A stretch of 64,000 bases of DNA, from contig NZ_CP139976.1 in assembly GCF_034424625.1 (NCBI RefSeq), forward strand, positions 4,340,001 through 4,404,000. The letters run 5' to 3'. The DNA is from Janthinobacterium lividum (lineage in GTDB: Bacteria; Pseudomonadota; Gammaproteobacteria; Burkholderiales; Burkholderiaceae_D). The notes below the pieces were generated by a model that was not told the DNA's origin, made no database searches, and worked only from the letters and a program-made list of their open reading frames with translations. Below are positions 17,253 to 27,163 of this stretch, in pieces; position 1 is the stretch's first letter, and each line of letters opens with the position of its first letter. The position numbers and the translations under genes are program-made.

Positions 17253-18889
17253 GCTTTTTCCCCACTTAGATCGGCCGTCGCCAGGGCCGTGCTCAGGTAC
17301 AGCTTGCCGCTCAGGTCTTGCAATAAACTGCTCTGGCGCAGGCGGTCCATCACGGGCCCTTTCACTTCGGCCAGGTTCAGGCTGATGCCGCGCTTGATCA
17401 GCGCGCTGTTGAGTTCGATCAAGCCCAGCAAGGCCGTGCTGTCGATCTGGTTGACTGCCGACAACACCAACACCAGGTGGCGCGCCGTCGGGTGGCCGCG
17501 CAACTCGTCTTCCACGCGCTCCGTCACGGCTTCGACGTTGCCGAAGAACAGGCCCGCATCGATGCGCAACAGCAAAACGTCCGGCAAGGTCTGCGCCTCA
17601 TAGCGCTCCACGTTGCGGAAGTGCTCGCTATTCGGGATGCGGCCCAGCACGGCGATGTGCGGGCGGCTGGCGCGCCAGATCAGGGTGCCCATCGACAACA
17701 GCACGCCGATCACCACGCCCGCTTCCACGCCCAGCACCAGCACGCCGGCCGTCGTCGCCAGCAGGGCCAGCGCATCGCTGCGGTCGTAGCGCCACGACAG
17801 TTTCAAGGTGTCCCAATCCAGCAGGCTGCTGACGGCAAAGATGATGGTGGCCGCCAGAACGGGCAGCGGCAGCAGGGCCAGCCAGCCCGTGGGCGCCACC
17901 AGCGCCAGCGCCAGCAGGCCGGCCGTGATGATGCTGGCCAGGGGCGTGTTGGCGCCCGCCTGGAAATTGACGGCCGAGCGGGAAATCGAGCCCGTGACGG
18001 GGAAGCCGCCCGACAGCGCGCTGGCCACGTTGGCCGCGCCCAGCCCCAGCAGTTCGCGGTTGGTCTGCAGCTTTTCACCGCGTTTTTGCGCCAGGGTCTG
18101 GGCGGCGGACATGCTCATCAAAAAGATGATGAAGGCGATCAGGAGCGCCGGCGACAGCAGGGTGCGCCAATGGGCGCTCGAGGTAGCCAGGTTCAGGCCC
18201 GGCAAGCCGCTGGGCACGTGACCGGTCGTCTGCACGCCCATCGCTTCCAGGCCGCCATAGGCGACCAGCGCGATGCCGGCCAGCACCAGCGCCATCGGCG
18301 CCAGGCGCGCGCCCACGTCGGCCGCCACCTTGTTCAGGCCGCAACGCTGCAACAGGCGCGACAGATAACGCTTGGCCAGCCACAGGAACAACAGGCCGGA
18401 CAGTCCAAGCACGAGGCTGGGCGTATGCCAGTGGGGCCAGGTGGCACCCAGCAAGGGCGTGATCTGGCCCCAGATGATCAGGATCGCGGCGCCATTGCTG
18501 AAACCGCTGATCACGGGGCGCGACAAAAAGCTGGCCATGAAGCCCAGGCGCAGCACGCCGCACAGCAACAGGACGAGGCCGCTGATGAAGGCCAGCTGGG
18601 CGGCCAGGACGATATACAGGGAGGAGCCGGGGTCGGCCAGCGGCGCCAGGGCGGCGGCCGTCATCAGGGATACGATGGCCATGGGGCCCACCGATTGCGT
18701 CATGCTGCTGCCGAACACGGCGTACAGCACGGGCGGCAAGATGCTGGCGTAGATGCCCACCACGGGCGGCAAGCCGGCCACCAGCGCATAAGCCATGCCT
18801 TGCGGCACCATCATCATGGCGACAACGATACCGGCAGTGATGTCTCCGGCCAACAGAGGACGCCGGTATTGCCTGAGCCAGAGCAGCAT
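17249..18889 (-). CDS. SulP-family anion transporter with STAS domain
   Basis: 546 aa from the chosen start. About ten or more hydrophobic segments cover residues 10-420, beginning LLAGDITAGIVVAMMMVPQG and VGIYASILPPVLYAVFGSS, both SulP hallmarks; SVGPMAIVSL and FPVTGSISRSAVNFQAGANT are the conserved core. A C-terminal STAS domain (~440-540) has NQIDSTALLGL, the usual nucleotide/phosphorylation loop. The substrate could be sulfate, bicarbonate or another anion. The ATG at 18889 gives the normal SulP start (LLWLRQYRRPLLAGD); the ATG at 18925 adds 12 residues without a good ribosome site. It heads an operon of small overlapping genes. Confidence 0.88.
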   Translation of the reverse strand: MLLWLRQYRRPLLAGDITAGIVVAMMMVPQGMAYALVAGLPPVVGIYASILPPVLYAVFGSSMTQSVGPMAIVSLMTAAALAPLADPGSSLYIVLAAQLAFISGLVLLLCGVLRLGFMASFLSRPVISGFSNGAAILIIWGQITPLLGATWPHWHTPSLVLGLSGLLFLWLAKRYLSRLLQRCGLNKVAADVGARLAPMALVLAGIALVAYGGLEAMGVQTTGHVPSGLPGLNLATSSAHWRTLLSPALLIAFIIFLMSMSAAQTLAQKRGEKLQTNRELLGLGAANVASALSGGFPVTGSISRSAVNFQAGANTPLASIITAGLLALALVAPTGWLALLPLPVLAATIIFAVSSLLDWDTLKLSWRYDRSDALALLATTAGVLVLGVEAGVVIGVLLSMGTLIWRASRPHIAVLGRIPNSEHFRNVERYEAQTLPDVLLLRIDAGLFFGNVEAVTERVEDELRGHPTARHLVLVLSAVNQIDSTALLGLIELNSALIKRGISLNLAEVKGPVMDRLRQSSLLQDLSGKLYLSTALATADLSGEKA

Positions 18890-18956
18890 GGATGATCCCG
18901 AAATCTGAAAACCGAAGCCTATCATGCGACGCGGCCGGCTGACAGGGGGAACGCGT

Positions 18957-19526
18957 TCACTCTTGCAGCAATTGCGCCTTCACGGCATCGAGGATTTCCG
19001 CCGACAGGGCTTCGTCATCGACGGAACGGGCCAGCACCATGGCCCCCACCATGGCGGCAAACGTGGCGATCGCCTGCTGGCGCCGCTCTTCCGGGGCGCC
19101 GTCGGGCAGCAAACCCTGCAGCAAGGCGAACTGCTGCTGCGTGGCCGCCGTAAACGCGGGACGCGCGCCGGGCGACATGCGCGCCACGTCGACGCCCATG
19201 GCCGCCGCAGGGCAACCACCGCCGGGCTGGTCGCGGTGCCGGGTGGTCAAATAATTGTCGATAATGGCCGGCAACGCCCGCTGCGGGTCGCTGGCGACCT
19301 TTGCCTGCCAGCCTGCCAGCGATTTCTCCAGGGCATGCTGGCACGCCTCGATCATCAAGTCTTCCTTGGACGCGAAATGGCCATAGAAGCCGCCATGCGT
19401 CAGGCCCGCGTTCTTCATCAAATCGGCCACGCCGATGCCGTCATAGCCCTTTTCGCGGAACAACCTGGCCGCCACGTCCACGATGCGCTCGCGGTTCAGC
19501 GCCGCCTGTTCCCTGCTTACCTTCAT
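18957..19526 (-). CDS. TetR-family transcriptional regulator
   Basis: 189 aa. N-terminal helix-turn-helix: REQAALNRERIVDVAARLFR then GIGVADLMKNAGLTHGGFYG and HFASKEDLMIEA, classical TetR. The rest is a helical ligand domain with a Cys in PGGGCPAAAMG, a variant common in regulators close to AcrR/NemR-like groups. The start at 19526 has GGGAGGGCAGC immediately upstream. It is divergent from the SDR-ku operon (127 nt between starts) and 67 nt upstream of the SulP gene, so either could be its target; the ligand is unknown. Confidence 0.85.
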   Translation of the reverse strand: MKVSREQAALNRERIVDVAARLFREKGYDGIGVADLMKNAGLTHGGFYGHFASKEDLMIEACQHALEKSLAGWQAKVASDPQRALPAIIDNYLTTRHRDQPGGGCPAAAMGVDVARMSPGARPAFTAATQQQFALLQGLLPDGAPEERRQQAIATFAAMVGAMVLARSVDDEALSAEILDAVKAQLLQE

Positions 19527-19653
19527 GCTGCCCTCCCACATTTATGTCAACCATCATATAACTTTACGCCTGTTTGCGCCACTCTGTTAGCAAGCGCACC
19601 GTTGGATGCGGTTGCCGCGCCGATACTGGATCTTCGTTTCCAGGGAGGCCAGC

Positions 19654-20640
19654 ATGAACGAGAACAAGGACCAGTCCGCCGGTAACTTGCAGCGCAGCAT
19701 ACAGCAGGAGCAGGATCAGGAAGACAAGCAGCGCGATGCCGCCAAGCAAGGCAAGGCAAGCAAGCCTCCCGTGCAGACAGGCCACCGCAACCAGCCGACG
19801 CCTCCCCTGCCCGCCCAGCACCTGGACAAGCCCGGCCTTGAAGCACAGATGGCATTGAAACCCCGCTTCCTGGCGCCCGACTACTGCGGCAGCGGCAAGC
19901 TGGCCGGCATGGTCGCCATCATCACGGGCGGCGATTCCGGCATCGGCCGCGCCGTGGCCGTGCTGTACGCGCGCGAAGGGGCGGATGTCGCCATCATTTA
20001 CCTGAACGAACACGCGGACGCCCACGAAACCAAGCGCTACGTGGAAGCGGAAGGACAGAGCTGCCTCCTGATTGCCGGCGACGTGCGCGACCAGGGCTTT
20101 TGCCAGCAAGCCGTCAGCCAGGTGCTGGACAAATTCACGCACATCGACGTGCTGGTCAACAACGCAGCCTTCCAGGAACATGCGGAATCCTTGCTGGACC
20201 TGAGCGAGGAACGCTTCGACCTCACCATGAAAACCAATGTCTACGGCTACTTTCATATGGCCAAGGCCGTCCTGCCCCACTTGCAGCGGGGCGCGTCCAT
20301 CATCAACACGGGCTCCGTGACGGGTTTGCAAGGCTCGAAGCACTTGCTCGACTATTCCACCACCAAGGGTGCCATCCATGCGTTTACCATGGCGCTGGCC
20401 GGCAACCTGCTGGACAAGGGCATACGCGTGAACGCCATCGCGCCCGGGCCCGTCTGGACGCCCCTCAACCCGGCCGACAAGTCGCCAGAGGACATCCAGA
20501 AATTCGGCCAGGGCACGGACATGCGCCGCCCGGCCCAGCCGGAAGAACTGTCGCCCGCCTACGTCTTCCTGGCCTCGCCCGCCTGTTCCAGCTACATCAC
20601 GGGCATCGTCCTGCCCATCACCGGCACGGTGGGGGACTAG
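19654..20640 (+). CDS. SDR-family oxidoreductase (YghA-like)
   Basis: 328 aa. A Gln/Lys-rich N-terminal tail of about 80 residues precedes a classical short-chain dehydrogenase: VAIITGGDSGIGRAVAVLYA (TGxxxGIG cofactor loop), NNAAF, INTGSVTG with catalytic Ser, YSTTKGAIHAF with Tyr and Lys of the YxxxK motif, and PGPVWTPL. The long tail and overall layout are those of the E. coli YghA / Bacillus general-stress SDR group. The start follows GGGAGGCCAGC. Ku starts 3 nt after its stop, so the two genes share an mRNA. Confidence 0.88.
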   Translation: MNENKDQSAGNLQRSIQQEQDQEDKQRDAAKQGKASKPPVQTGHRNQPTPPLPAQHLDKPGLEAQMALKPRFLAPDYCGSGKLAGMVAIITGGDSGIGRAVAVLYAREGADVAIIYLNEHADAHETKRYVEAEGQSCLLIAGDVRDQGFCQQAVSQVLDKFTHIDVLVNNAAFQEHAESLLDLSEERFDLTMKTNVYGYFHMAKAVLPHLQRGASIINTGSVTGLQGSKHLLDYSTTKGAIHAFTMALAGNLLDKGIRVNAIAPGPVWTPLNPADKSPEDIQKFGQGTDMRRPAQPEELSPAYVFLASPACSSYITGIVLPITGTVGD

Positions 20641-20643
20641 ACG

Positions 20644-21516
20644 ATGGCGCGCGCACTGTGGAAAGGCGCCATCAGCTTCGGCCTTGTGCACATCCCCGTC
20701 GAGCTGATTTCAGCCAGTCTCGACCATGAACTGGACTTGTCCATGCTGGACCGGCGCGACTTTTCACCCATCGGCTACAAGCGCTACAACAAGAAGACGG
20801 GCAAGGAAGTCGAGTGGGACGACATCATCAAGGGCTATGAATACAAGACGGACGAGTATGTGGTGCTGTCCGAGGAAGATTTAAGGCAGGCCAACGTCAA
20901 GGCCACGCAAACCATCGACATACTGACCTTTGTCGATGCGCTTGAGGTGCCGCTGACCTTTTACGAGCACCCGTATTATTTGCTGCCCGCCAAGGGCGGC
21001 GAAAAAGTCTATGCGCTGCTGCGCGAAACCTTGCGCAAGGCGAACAAAGTGGGCATCGCCAGCGTGGTCATGCGCACCAAGCAGCATTTGTGCGCACTCG
21101 TGTGCGTGGGCGACGCCATCGTGCTCAACACCCTGCGCTACGCCGATGAAATCCGCCCCACAGACGACCTGGACTTGCCCGGCAGCACCCTGAAATCGGC
21201 CGGCATTTCCGACAAGGAACTCAAGATGGCCCTGTCGCTGGTGGAAGGCATGAGCGAAGCGTGGGAACCTGGGCAATACCACGACAGCTACCGCGAAGAC
21301 GTGCTGGCGCTGGTCAAGAAGAAAATCAAGGCCAGGCAGACCAAGACCATCACGCCGCCCGCGCCCGAGCCAGCAGAAGAGCACGGCAACAACGTGATCG
21401 ACCTGGTCGCCCTGCTGCAGCAAAGCCTGGGCAAGAAAGCGTCCGCCGCGCCGGCCCGCAAGCGCGCGACCTCGTCCGCCGCCCGCAAGCCGCCCGCCAG
21501 GCGCAAGGCGGCCTGA
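20644..21516 (+). CDS. ku: Non-homologous end-joining protein Ku
   Basis: 290 aa. Bacterial Ku homodimers bind DNA double-strand ends and recruit LigD. The N-terminus MARALWKGAISFGLVHIPVE is diagnostic; further Ku features are YKRYNKKTGKEVEWDDIIKG, the FYEHPYYLLP segment and the helical KEDVLALVKKKIKA-like region near residue 220. The C-terminal tail (KKASAAPARKRATSSAARKP) is Lys/Arg/Ala-rich, the kind that gives extra DNA binding in longer bacterial Ku proteins. It lies 3 nt behind an SDR gene; ligD is 2.4 kb downstream on the other strand. Confidence 0.95.
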   Translation: MARALWKGAISFGLVHIPVELISASLDHELDLSMLDRRDFSPIGYKRYNKKTGKEVEWDDIIKGYEYKTDEYVVLSEEDLRQANVKATQTIDILTFVDALEVPLTFYEHPYYLLPAKGGEKVYALLRETLRKANKVGIASVVMRTKQHLCALVCVGDAIVLNTLRYADEIRPTDDLDLPGSTLKSAGISDKELKMALSLVEGMSEAWEPGQYHDSYREDVLALVKKKIKARQTKTITPPAPEPAEEHGNNVIDLVALLQQSLGKKASAAPARKRATSSAARKPPARRKAA

Positions 21517-21621
21517 ACCACCCCACCCGCTTAGCGAGACTCTGCCATCATATAAATGCATTGACTTTGATCCAGCTTCTCGCTACGTTATGCACAGGCC
21601 TGCCACCCGGCAAGCCCTGTC

Positions 21622-23943
21622 ATGCGTGCGGAAAAAATGGATGCCGAGTTCGATCAGCTTATCCTCAGCAACGCCCCTGGCGGCGTTGTCATCACGAACG
21701 AAGAGCATGCCGTCGTGCGCTGGACAGCCGGGGCGCAGCGCATCTTCGGCTATGCCAGCGACGAAGCGCTGGGCCGCACGCTGTGGGAACTGATCTCCTT
21801 GCCGGGACAGGCAGAAGCGCCCGCCCTGATCGACGAGCAGCTGGCCTTGCACGGCAGCTACGACCGCGAATCGCTGCGGCGGCGCAAGGACGATGAGCTC
21901 ATCTACGTCGACGTGGCATGCCAGGCCGCCCACGCGGCGCCGGACGGCCACCGCTACCTGATTTCCACCATGAAGGACACGACCTTGCTGAAGGCCGCGC
22001 GCGACGCCCAGTTCGTCGACGTGCGCTACCGCGTGCTGTTCGAGTCCACGCCGGACAGCGTCATCATGGTCAATGCCACGGGCGCCATCGTGCTGGCCAA
22101 CCAGCAGGCGCAGCGCCTGTTCGGCTATGCGGAAGGCGAATTGAGCGGCAGGCAAATCGATAGCCTGCTGCCGCAACGCCTGCGCCATGCGCACGTGGGG
22201 CACCGCGCGCGCTATTTCGACCAGCCGCGCACGCGCACCATGGGCGCCGACCTGGAATTGCTGGGCTTGCGCAAGGACAACGTCGAATTCCCTGTGGAAA
22301 TCAGCCTGTCGCCGATCCAGACGGAGATCGGCACCTTCGTCATCAGCGCCATCCGCGACGTCAGCGACCGCCGCCGGGCCGAGCAAAAGTTCCGCGGCTT
22401 GCTTGAATCGGCGCCGGACGCCATCGTCATCGTCAACGGCGATGGCGAGATCGTGCTCGTCAACTCGCAAACGGAACGCCTGTTCGGCTATTCGCGCGCG
22501 GAGTTGCTCGGGCGCAATGTGGAAGTGCTGATCCCGGCCCGCTATGCACACGATCATCCGCATCACCGCCAGTCCTTTTCCGCGGCGCCGCGCGCCCGCT
22601 CCATGGGCGCGGGCCTGGAACTGTATGGCTTGCGCCGCGATGGCACCGAATTTCCCGTCGAAATCAGCCTGTCGCCGCTGGAAACGGAGGAAGGCGTGCT
22701 GGTCTCGTCGGCTATCCGCGACATCACGGAGCGCAAGCGCATCGAGCGCACGCTGAACGAACAGAAAATCGAACTGGAACGGGCCAGCCAGGCGAAGGAC
22801 CGCTTTCTTACCAGCATGTCGCATGAATTGCGCACGCCGCTGAACGCCATCCTCGGCTTCGCCCAGCTGCTGGCCAATGAAGCCCTGCCCGCGACCGTGC
22901 TGCAAAAACGCGCTTTCGTGCAAAACATCGTCACCTCGGGCCGCCATCTGCTCACCCTGATCAATGAAATCCTCGACCTGGCGAAGATCGAATCAGGCAG
23001 CCTGAGCCTGTCGATGGAAGCGGTGGCGCTGCCCGTGCTGCTCGAGGAAGTGCGCGTCATGGTGGAAGAACAGGCGCAGCAGCGCCAGATTCACCTGGTG
23101 TTTCCAGCCTGCGAGGCGCTGACGCTCAGGGCCGACCATACGCGCCTCAAGCAAGTGCTGCTGAACCTGCTGTCAAACGCCATCAAGTACAACCGTCCGG
23201 CCGGCAAGGTAGAGCTGGAAGTGTCGCAGCCCGGGGCGCAGCGCGTGCGCATCGCCATCCGCGACACGGGCAAGGGACTGGATGAGACGCAGATGGCGGA
23301 ACTGTTCCAGCCATTCAACCGCCTGGGACAGGAGGCAGGCAGCGAGGAAGGCACCGGCATCGGCCTGGTCGTCACCAAGCGCCTGGTTGAGCTGATGGGC
23401 GGCAGCATGGGCGTGCACAGCTGCATCGGCGTGGGCAGCGTGTTCTGGATCGAACTCGACACCATGACCGCCCCGCCCGCCAACCGGCAGCCGGAATACC
23501 TGCCCGAACCCGCCTGCGACGTCCGGGACGATGCCGGCGGCCAGGCCCTGCTGCTGTATGTGGAAGACAATCCGGCCAGCCTGCGGCTGGTGGAAGATAT
23601 CGTCAGCTTCCTGCCCCATCTGCGCATGATCTCGGCCACCGACGCCCGCCAGGGTATCGCGCTGGCGCTGGAACGCCGCCCCGACGTGATCCTGATGGAT
23701 ATCAACTTGCCCGGCATGAATGGCAACCAGGCGCAGCGCATCCTGCGCAACGATACGCGCACGGCGCACATCCCCGTCATCGCCTTGACGGCCAACGCCA
23801 TGAAGGGCGATATCCGGCATGGCCTGGCCGCGGGTTTTTTTCGCTACCTGACCAAGCCCGTCGAGATCACCCTGCTTAACGCGGCCATCGAGGAAGCGCT
23901 GCAGCTGGCGCGCGCCGTCCTGCCGTTCAAGCCGGAGGAGTAA
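21622..23943 (+). CDS. Cytoplasmic hybrid histidine kinase with three PAS domains
   Basis: 773 aa, no membrane segment. Three PAS domains in a row (from ~10, ~135 and ~260; the last two contain VFESTP- and [23 protein letters not shown] openings and the repeated [10 protein letters not shown]), then HisKA ([20 protein letters not shown]), HATPase ([20 protein letters not shown]) and a receiver domain ([18 protein letters not shown]; phospho-Asp in [19 protein letters not shown]). The second and third PAS domains are close copies of each other, an internal duplication. It is separated from ku by 105 nt and its 3' end overlaps that of ligD by 17 nt, tail to tail. No output regulator is next to it. 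Confidence 0.88.
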   Translation: MRAEKMDAEFDQLILSNAPGGVVITNEEHAVVRWTAGAQRIFGYASDEALGRTLWELISLPGQAEAPALIDEQLALHGSYDRESLRRRKDDELIYVDVACQAAHAAPDGHRYLISTMKDTTLLKAARDAQFVDVRYRVLFESTPDSVIMVNATGAIVLANQQAQRLFGYAEGELSGRQIDSLLPQRLRHAHVGHRARYFDQPRTRTMGADLELLGLRKDNVEFPVEISLSPIQTEIGTFVISAIRDVSDRRRAEQKFRGLLESAPDAIVIVNGDGEIVLVNSQTERLFGYSRAELLGRNVEVLIPARYAHDHPHHRQSFSAAPRARSMGAGLELYGLRRDGTEFPVEISLSPLETEEGVLVSSAIRDITERKRIERTLNEQKIELERASQAKDRFLTSMSHELRTPLNAILGFAQLLANEALPATVLQKRAFVQNIVTSGRHLLTLINEILDLAKIESGSLSLSMEAVALPVLLEEVRVMVEEQAQQRQIHLVFPACEALTLRADHTRLKQVLLNLLSNAIKYNRPAGKVELEVSQPGAQRVRIAIRDTGKGLDETQMAELFQPFNRLGQEAGSEEGTGIGLVVTKRLVELMGGSMGVHSCIGVGSVFWIELDTMTAPPANRQPEYLPEPACDVRDDAGGQALLLYVEDNPASLRLVEDIVSFLPHLRMISATDARQGIALALERRPDVILMDINLPGMNGNQAQRILRNDTRTAHIPVIALTANAMKGDIRHGLAAGFFRYLTKPVEITLLNAAIEEALQLARAVLPFKPEE

Positions 23944-26425
23944 AGGCCAGCTTTTTCATCGCCGCATCGATGCCCTTCGCGCTGCGCGCGTAGCCGTCCC
24001 ATGGCGCGTTGCCCACGTCGAGACGGCTGTGGACATTGCCCACGTTCCACTGATCGCCCGCCTTCAGTTTGTCGAGCTCGTCCCAGGCCAGCGGCACGGA
24101 AATGCCCAGCCCCGACCGCGTGCGGGCAGACCACGCGCATACGGTGGTGGCGCCCCGGCCATTGCGCAAATAATCGATGAAAATCTTGCCGACGCGGTTG
24201 GCGGGGCCGCTTTTCAGGACGAAGCGCTGCGGAATGAGCTGCGCCATGTGCGCCACGATGGCTTGCGAAAACGCTTTGACCGTATCCCAATCGTGTTTCG
24301 GGCGGATCGGCACGACCACATGCAAGCCCTTGCCGCCGCTGGTTTTCAGCCAGGCGGGCAGTCCCAGCTCCGTCAGGAAGGCACGCAGCAATACGGCCGC
24401 CTCGCGGATGGCGGGCCAGGCCACGCCCTTGCCCGGGTCCAGGTCGAACACCAGGCGGTTCGGCGTGTCATAGGCGCTGGCCAGGGCGTTTTGCGTGTGA
24501 AATTCCACCACATTCCACTGCGCCGCAGACAATAAGCCCTGTGCGCTGGCCACTTCCAGCATGCAGGCATGCTCCGGGTCGAGGCCGGGATCGAGCTGTT
24601 TGACGCCGGGCATGCTGGACGTGTCCGCATGCTTCTGGAAAAACAGCTCGCCGCCCACGCCGGCCGGCGCGCGTACCAGCGACACGGGCCGCCCGCGCAA
24701 GTGCACGAGCATCAGCTTGCCCACCAGCGCGTAGTAGCGCACCAGGTCGATCTTCGTCGCGCCACTGTCCCGGTCGATCACCCGGTCCGCATGGCTGACC
24801 TTGAAACTGGCCGGCAAGGCGCCGTCCGGCGTGAATTTGCTCTGCATCGTCTTCTCCCTGTCGATTCGCTGCGCCCGCTCGCGCACGATGGCGGCTGGCC
24901 GTTTATCCTCGCGCAAGCCGTGAAACACGGCATGGCGCACGGCGCCACCGCTGGTCCATTGCGCAAAGCTCACTTCGGCCACCAGTTGCGGCTTGACCCA
25001 GATGGGCTGGCGCACGCCGCCCGCCTTGCCTGCGAACGGACTCGTCCCGGCTGCCAGGGCGTCAAGCCGGCGCCGCAATTCGCGCAGGCTGGCATCGTCG
25101 AAGCCGCTACCCACATTGCCCGCATAGAGCAGCCTGCCCTGGTCATCATGCACGCCCAGCAACAAAGAACCGATGCCTTCGCGCGCGCCCTGCGGCGCCG
25201 TATAGCCGCCGATGACGAATTCCTGGCGCAGCCCGCATTTGAGCTTGATCCAGTCGCCCGAGCGCCGCGAGACGTAGGGCGAACCGCGCCGCTTGCCGAT
25301 CACGCCTTCCAGCCCCAGCCGGCAGGCGTGGGCCAGTATCTGCTGCGGCGTCGCCTCTAGCGCGGCGCTGAAGCGCACCAGGGGCGACGCTGGCAAGCTC
25401 TGCAGTAACTGTTCCAGCAACGCCCTGCGCGCCTCGACAGGCTGGCCCCGCAGATCGTGGCCATCGAAAAACGCCACGTCGAACAGGTGATACACGATCT
25501 CGCTGGTCGTTTCCGCATCGAACGCGCGCTGCAAGGCGCCAAAATCCGGGTGGCCGCTGGCGTCGTTGACGACTATTTCACCGTCATACCAGCCTGGCGG
25601 CAAACTCAACTGTTCCAGCGCCTGCCGCAGCTTCGGCAGTTTTTCCGTCCAGTCATTGCCATTGCGCGTGATCAAATTGATCCGTTCGCCATCGCAACGC
25701 GCAAGGATGCGGTAACCGTCGAATTTCACTTCGAAAAGCCACTGCTGCGCGTCTGGCGGCGGCGCATCGACCAGGGTAGCCAGCTGCGGCGACAGGGTGG
25801 CGGGCAAATCGGCATCCGGCGCTGCGGAGCCGTCCGCGCTCTTCTTGCGCTTGGGCATGGCCTTGTTCTTGACGCTGTCGGGAAACTCGTCCACGACGGA
25901 AAATTCCAGTGCCGGCCGGGCAAATGCGTCCTTTTCCTTGATCAGCAGCCAGGCAGGCTGCTTCGCGCTGCGTTTATCGCCCTTGCCTTTCATGCGCACC
26001 AGCACCCAGTTGCCATGCATCTTGTGGCCATGCAGGGTCAATTTCAGCTCGCCGGCCGCCAGCGCCTTGCGCGCATCAGGCGTGGCCGGCTGGGCTTGCC
26101 ACGTCCCCTTGTCCCAGATGATGACCTTGCCCGCGCCATACTGCTTTTCGGGGATCGTGCCTTCAAAACCGGCATACGCAATCGGATGGTCTTCCACCTG
26201 CACCGCCATGCGCTTGTCGCGCGGGTCGTAGCTGGGCCCTTTCGGCACGGCCCAGCTTTTCATCGTGCCGTCCAGTTCCAGGCGAAAGTCATAGTGCAAA
26301 CGACTGGCCCAGTGCTTCTGGATAACGAAGGTGAGCGCCTCGCCCGCTTCCTCGCCGCCATCCGCAGGCTCGGGCGTGGCGGCGAAATTGCGCTTGGCTT
26401 GATAGGTTTTCAAGGCGGCTTTCAT
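23927..26425 (-). CDS. ligD: Multifunctional DNA ligase D
   Basis: 832 aa. Order is phosphoesterase, ligase, polymerase, as in Pseudomonas LigD. Phosphoesterase: [16 protein letters not shown] and WAVPKGPS (~residues 35-65). Ligase: the adenylated Lys lies in [12 protein letters not shown] (~234), with IVGHK-type motifs downstream such as [12 protein letters not shown]. Polymerase/primase: [13 protein letters not shown] with the metal-binding D-x-D, and [15 protein letters not shown]. With Ku it repairs double-strand breaks when no sister copy is available. The start at 26425 ([14 protein letters not shown]) is the usual family start; an ATG at 26452 adds nine residues. It is expressed separately from ku, from the opposite strand. 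Confidence 0.94.
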   Translation of the reverse strand: MKAALKTYQAKRNFAATPEPADGGEEAGEALTFVIQKHWASRLHYDFRLELDGTMKSWAVPKGPSYDPRDKRMAVQVEDHPIAYAGFEGTIPEKQYGAGKVIIWDKGTWQAQPATPDARKALAAGELKLTLHGHKMHGNWVLVRMKGKGDKRSAKQPAWLLIKEKDAFARPALEFSVVDEFPDSVKNKAMPKRKKSADGSAAPDADLPATLSPQLATLVDAPPPDAQQWLFEVKFDGYRILARCDGERINLITRNGNDWTEKLPKLRQALEQLSLPPGWYDGEIVVNDASGHPDFGALQRAFDAETTSEIVYHLFDVAFFDGHDLRGQPVEARRALLEQLLQSLPASPLVRFSAALEATPQQILAHACRLGLEGVIGKRRGSPYVSRRSGDWIKLKCGLRQEFVIGGYTAPQGAREGIGSLLLGVHDDQGRLLYAGNVGSGFDDASLRELRRRLDALAAGTSPFAGKAGGVRQPIWVKPQLVAEVSFAQWTSGGAVRHAVFHGLREDKRPAAIVRERAQRIDREKTMQSKFTPDGALPASFKVSHADRVIDRDSGATKIDLVRYYALVGKLMLVHLRGRPVSLVRAPAGVGGELFFQKHADTSSMPGVKQLDPGLDPEHACMLEVASAQGLLSAAQWNVVEFHTQNALASAYDTPNRLVFDLDPGKGVAWPAIREAAVLLRAFLTELGLPAWLKTSGGKGLHVVVPIRPKHDWDTVKAFSQAIVAHMAQLIPQRFVLKSGPANRVGKIFIDYLRNGRGATTVCAWSARTRSGLGISVPLAWDELDKLKAGDQWNVGNVHSRLDVGNAPWDGYARSAKGIDAAMKKLAFTPPA

Positions 26426-26516
26426 GGCGGACCCATGCGGTGACGATGGCATCGAGTCTAGGCCGCTGCCGTCCCTGGCGCGGTACGCCAGCTAACAGAG
26501 TACCTGCCCCGGCAAA

Positions 26517-26588
26517 TGTAAGTGTTTGTAATTAGCCCGAATCGCTGTCAACGCTATTGCCGTACGGCGCGTTTTTGCCTCAGTGACA
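26517..26588 (+). promoter_or_regulatory. Upstream control block of Asr-like gene 1
   Basis: A direct repeat TGTAAG-N4-TGTAAT (26517-26532, 10-nt period) is followed by GTCAAC (26547-26552) and then GGCGCGTTTTTGCCTCAGTG plus ACA (26566-26588). The same three elements occur ahead of the genes at 27164 and 31615. Here the repeat is 10 nt (one helical turn) further from GTCAAC than in the other two. The repeat geometry resembles RstA boxes and CpxR boxes (GTAAA-N5-GTAAA). Confidence 0.55.
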
Positions 26589-26638
26589 GGGGAAATGCAT
26601 CTCCTGAACTACAACCCCACTTCTCGAGGAACTGCACC

Positions 26639-26947
26639 ATGAAAAAAGTAATCGCTACTCTGATCGCCGGCTTGTTCGCTACCGCAGCCTTTGCTCAAAC
26701 GCCAGCCGTGCCTGCCAAGGCCGAAGCCAAGCACACCAAGGAAGTGGCAAAAGCAGAAGCCAAGGAAACCAAGGCCGTCGTGAAAGCCGATGCGAAAGAA
26801 GCCGCCGTCGCCGCCGATGCGAAAGCCGATGTGGCTAGCGCCAAGGCCGACGCCAAAGCCACCAAGGCCAAAGCCCATCACAAAGCCACCAAGGCCAAGG
26901 CAAAAGCCGCCGAAGACAAGGCTGAAGCGACCGCAGCAGCGAAGTAA
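26639..26947 (+). CDS. Asr-like Ala/Lys-rich exported protein 1
   Basis: 102 aa. Signal peptide KKVIATLIAGLFATAAFAQT, then a low-complexity chain of Ala, Lys, Asp, Glu and Thr in short repeats (AKEVAK, TKAVVKADAKE, AKADVASAKADAKATKAKA, HHKATKAKAKA). This composition is like the enterobacterial acid-shock protein Asr, a periplasmic basic/intrinsically disordered protein, although distant similarity in such simple sequence cannot be proved by eye. The start follows GAGGAACTGCACC. It is one of four paralogues in the window; the DNA of the signal peptides is nearly identical, so the duplications are recent. A perfect hairpin terminator closes the gene. Confidence 0.75.
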   Translation: MKKVIATLIAGLFATAAFAQTPAVPAKAEAKHTKEVAKAEAKETKAVVKADAKEAAVAADAKADVASAKADAKATKAKAHHKATKAKAKAAEDKAEATAAAK

Positions 26948-26975
26948 TCGCCATCCCGCCATGGCGGGAGGCACC

Positions 26976-27009
26976 ATGCAAAAAGACAGCTTCGGCTGTC
27001 TTTTTGCAT
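26976..27009 (+). terminator. Terminator of Asr-like gene 1
   Basis: A perfect 15-bp stem with a TTCG loop, core AAAGACAGC-TTCG-GCTGTCTTT, with T residues on the 3' arm. The stem core is repeated in the terminator of the second paralogue. Confidence 0.85.
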
Positions 27010-27053
27010 TTTCACTCCTTCTTCTTCAATTAACGTCGCTCAAATCACCTGAT

Positions 27054-27129
27054 TGTAAGAAAGTGTAAACCAGGTCAACCATTACCTTCCGGGCCGCGTT
27101 TTCTGCTCAGTGACACGGGAATCATCCCG
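27054..27129 (+). promoter_or_regulatory. Upstream control block of Asr-like gene 2
   Basis: Direct repeat TGTAAG-N4-TGTAAA (27054-27069), GTCAAC (27074-27079), GCCGCGTTTTCTGCTCAGTG plus ACA (27093-27115), then a small hairpin CGGGA-ATCA-TCCCG (27116-27129) probably in the mRNA leader. Spacing between the elements is identical to that ahead of the gene at 31615. Confidence 0.6.
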
Positions 27130-27163
27130 GCACACCAGACAAACCACCACCGAGGACTGCACC

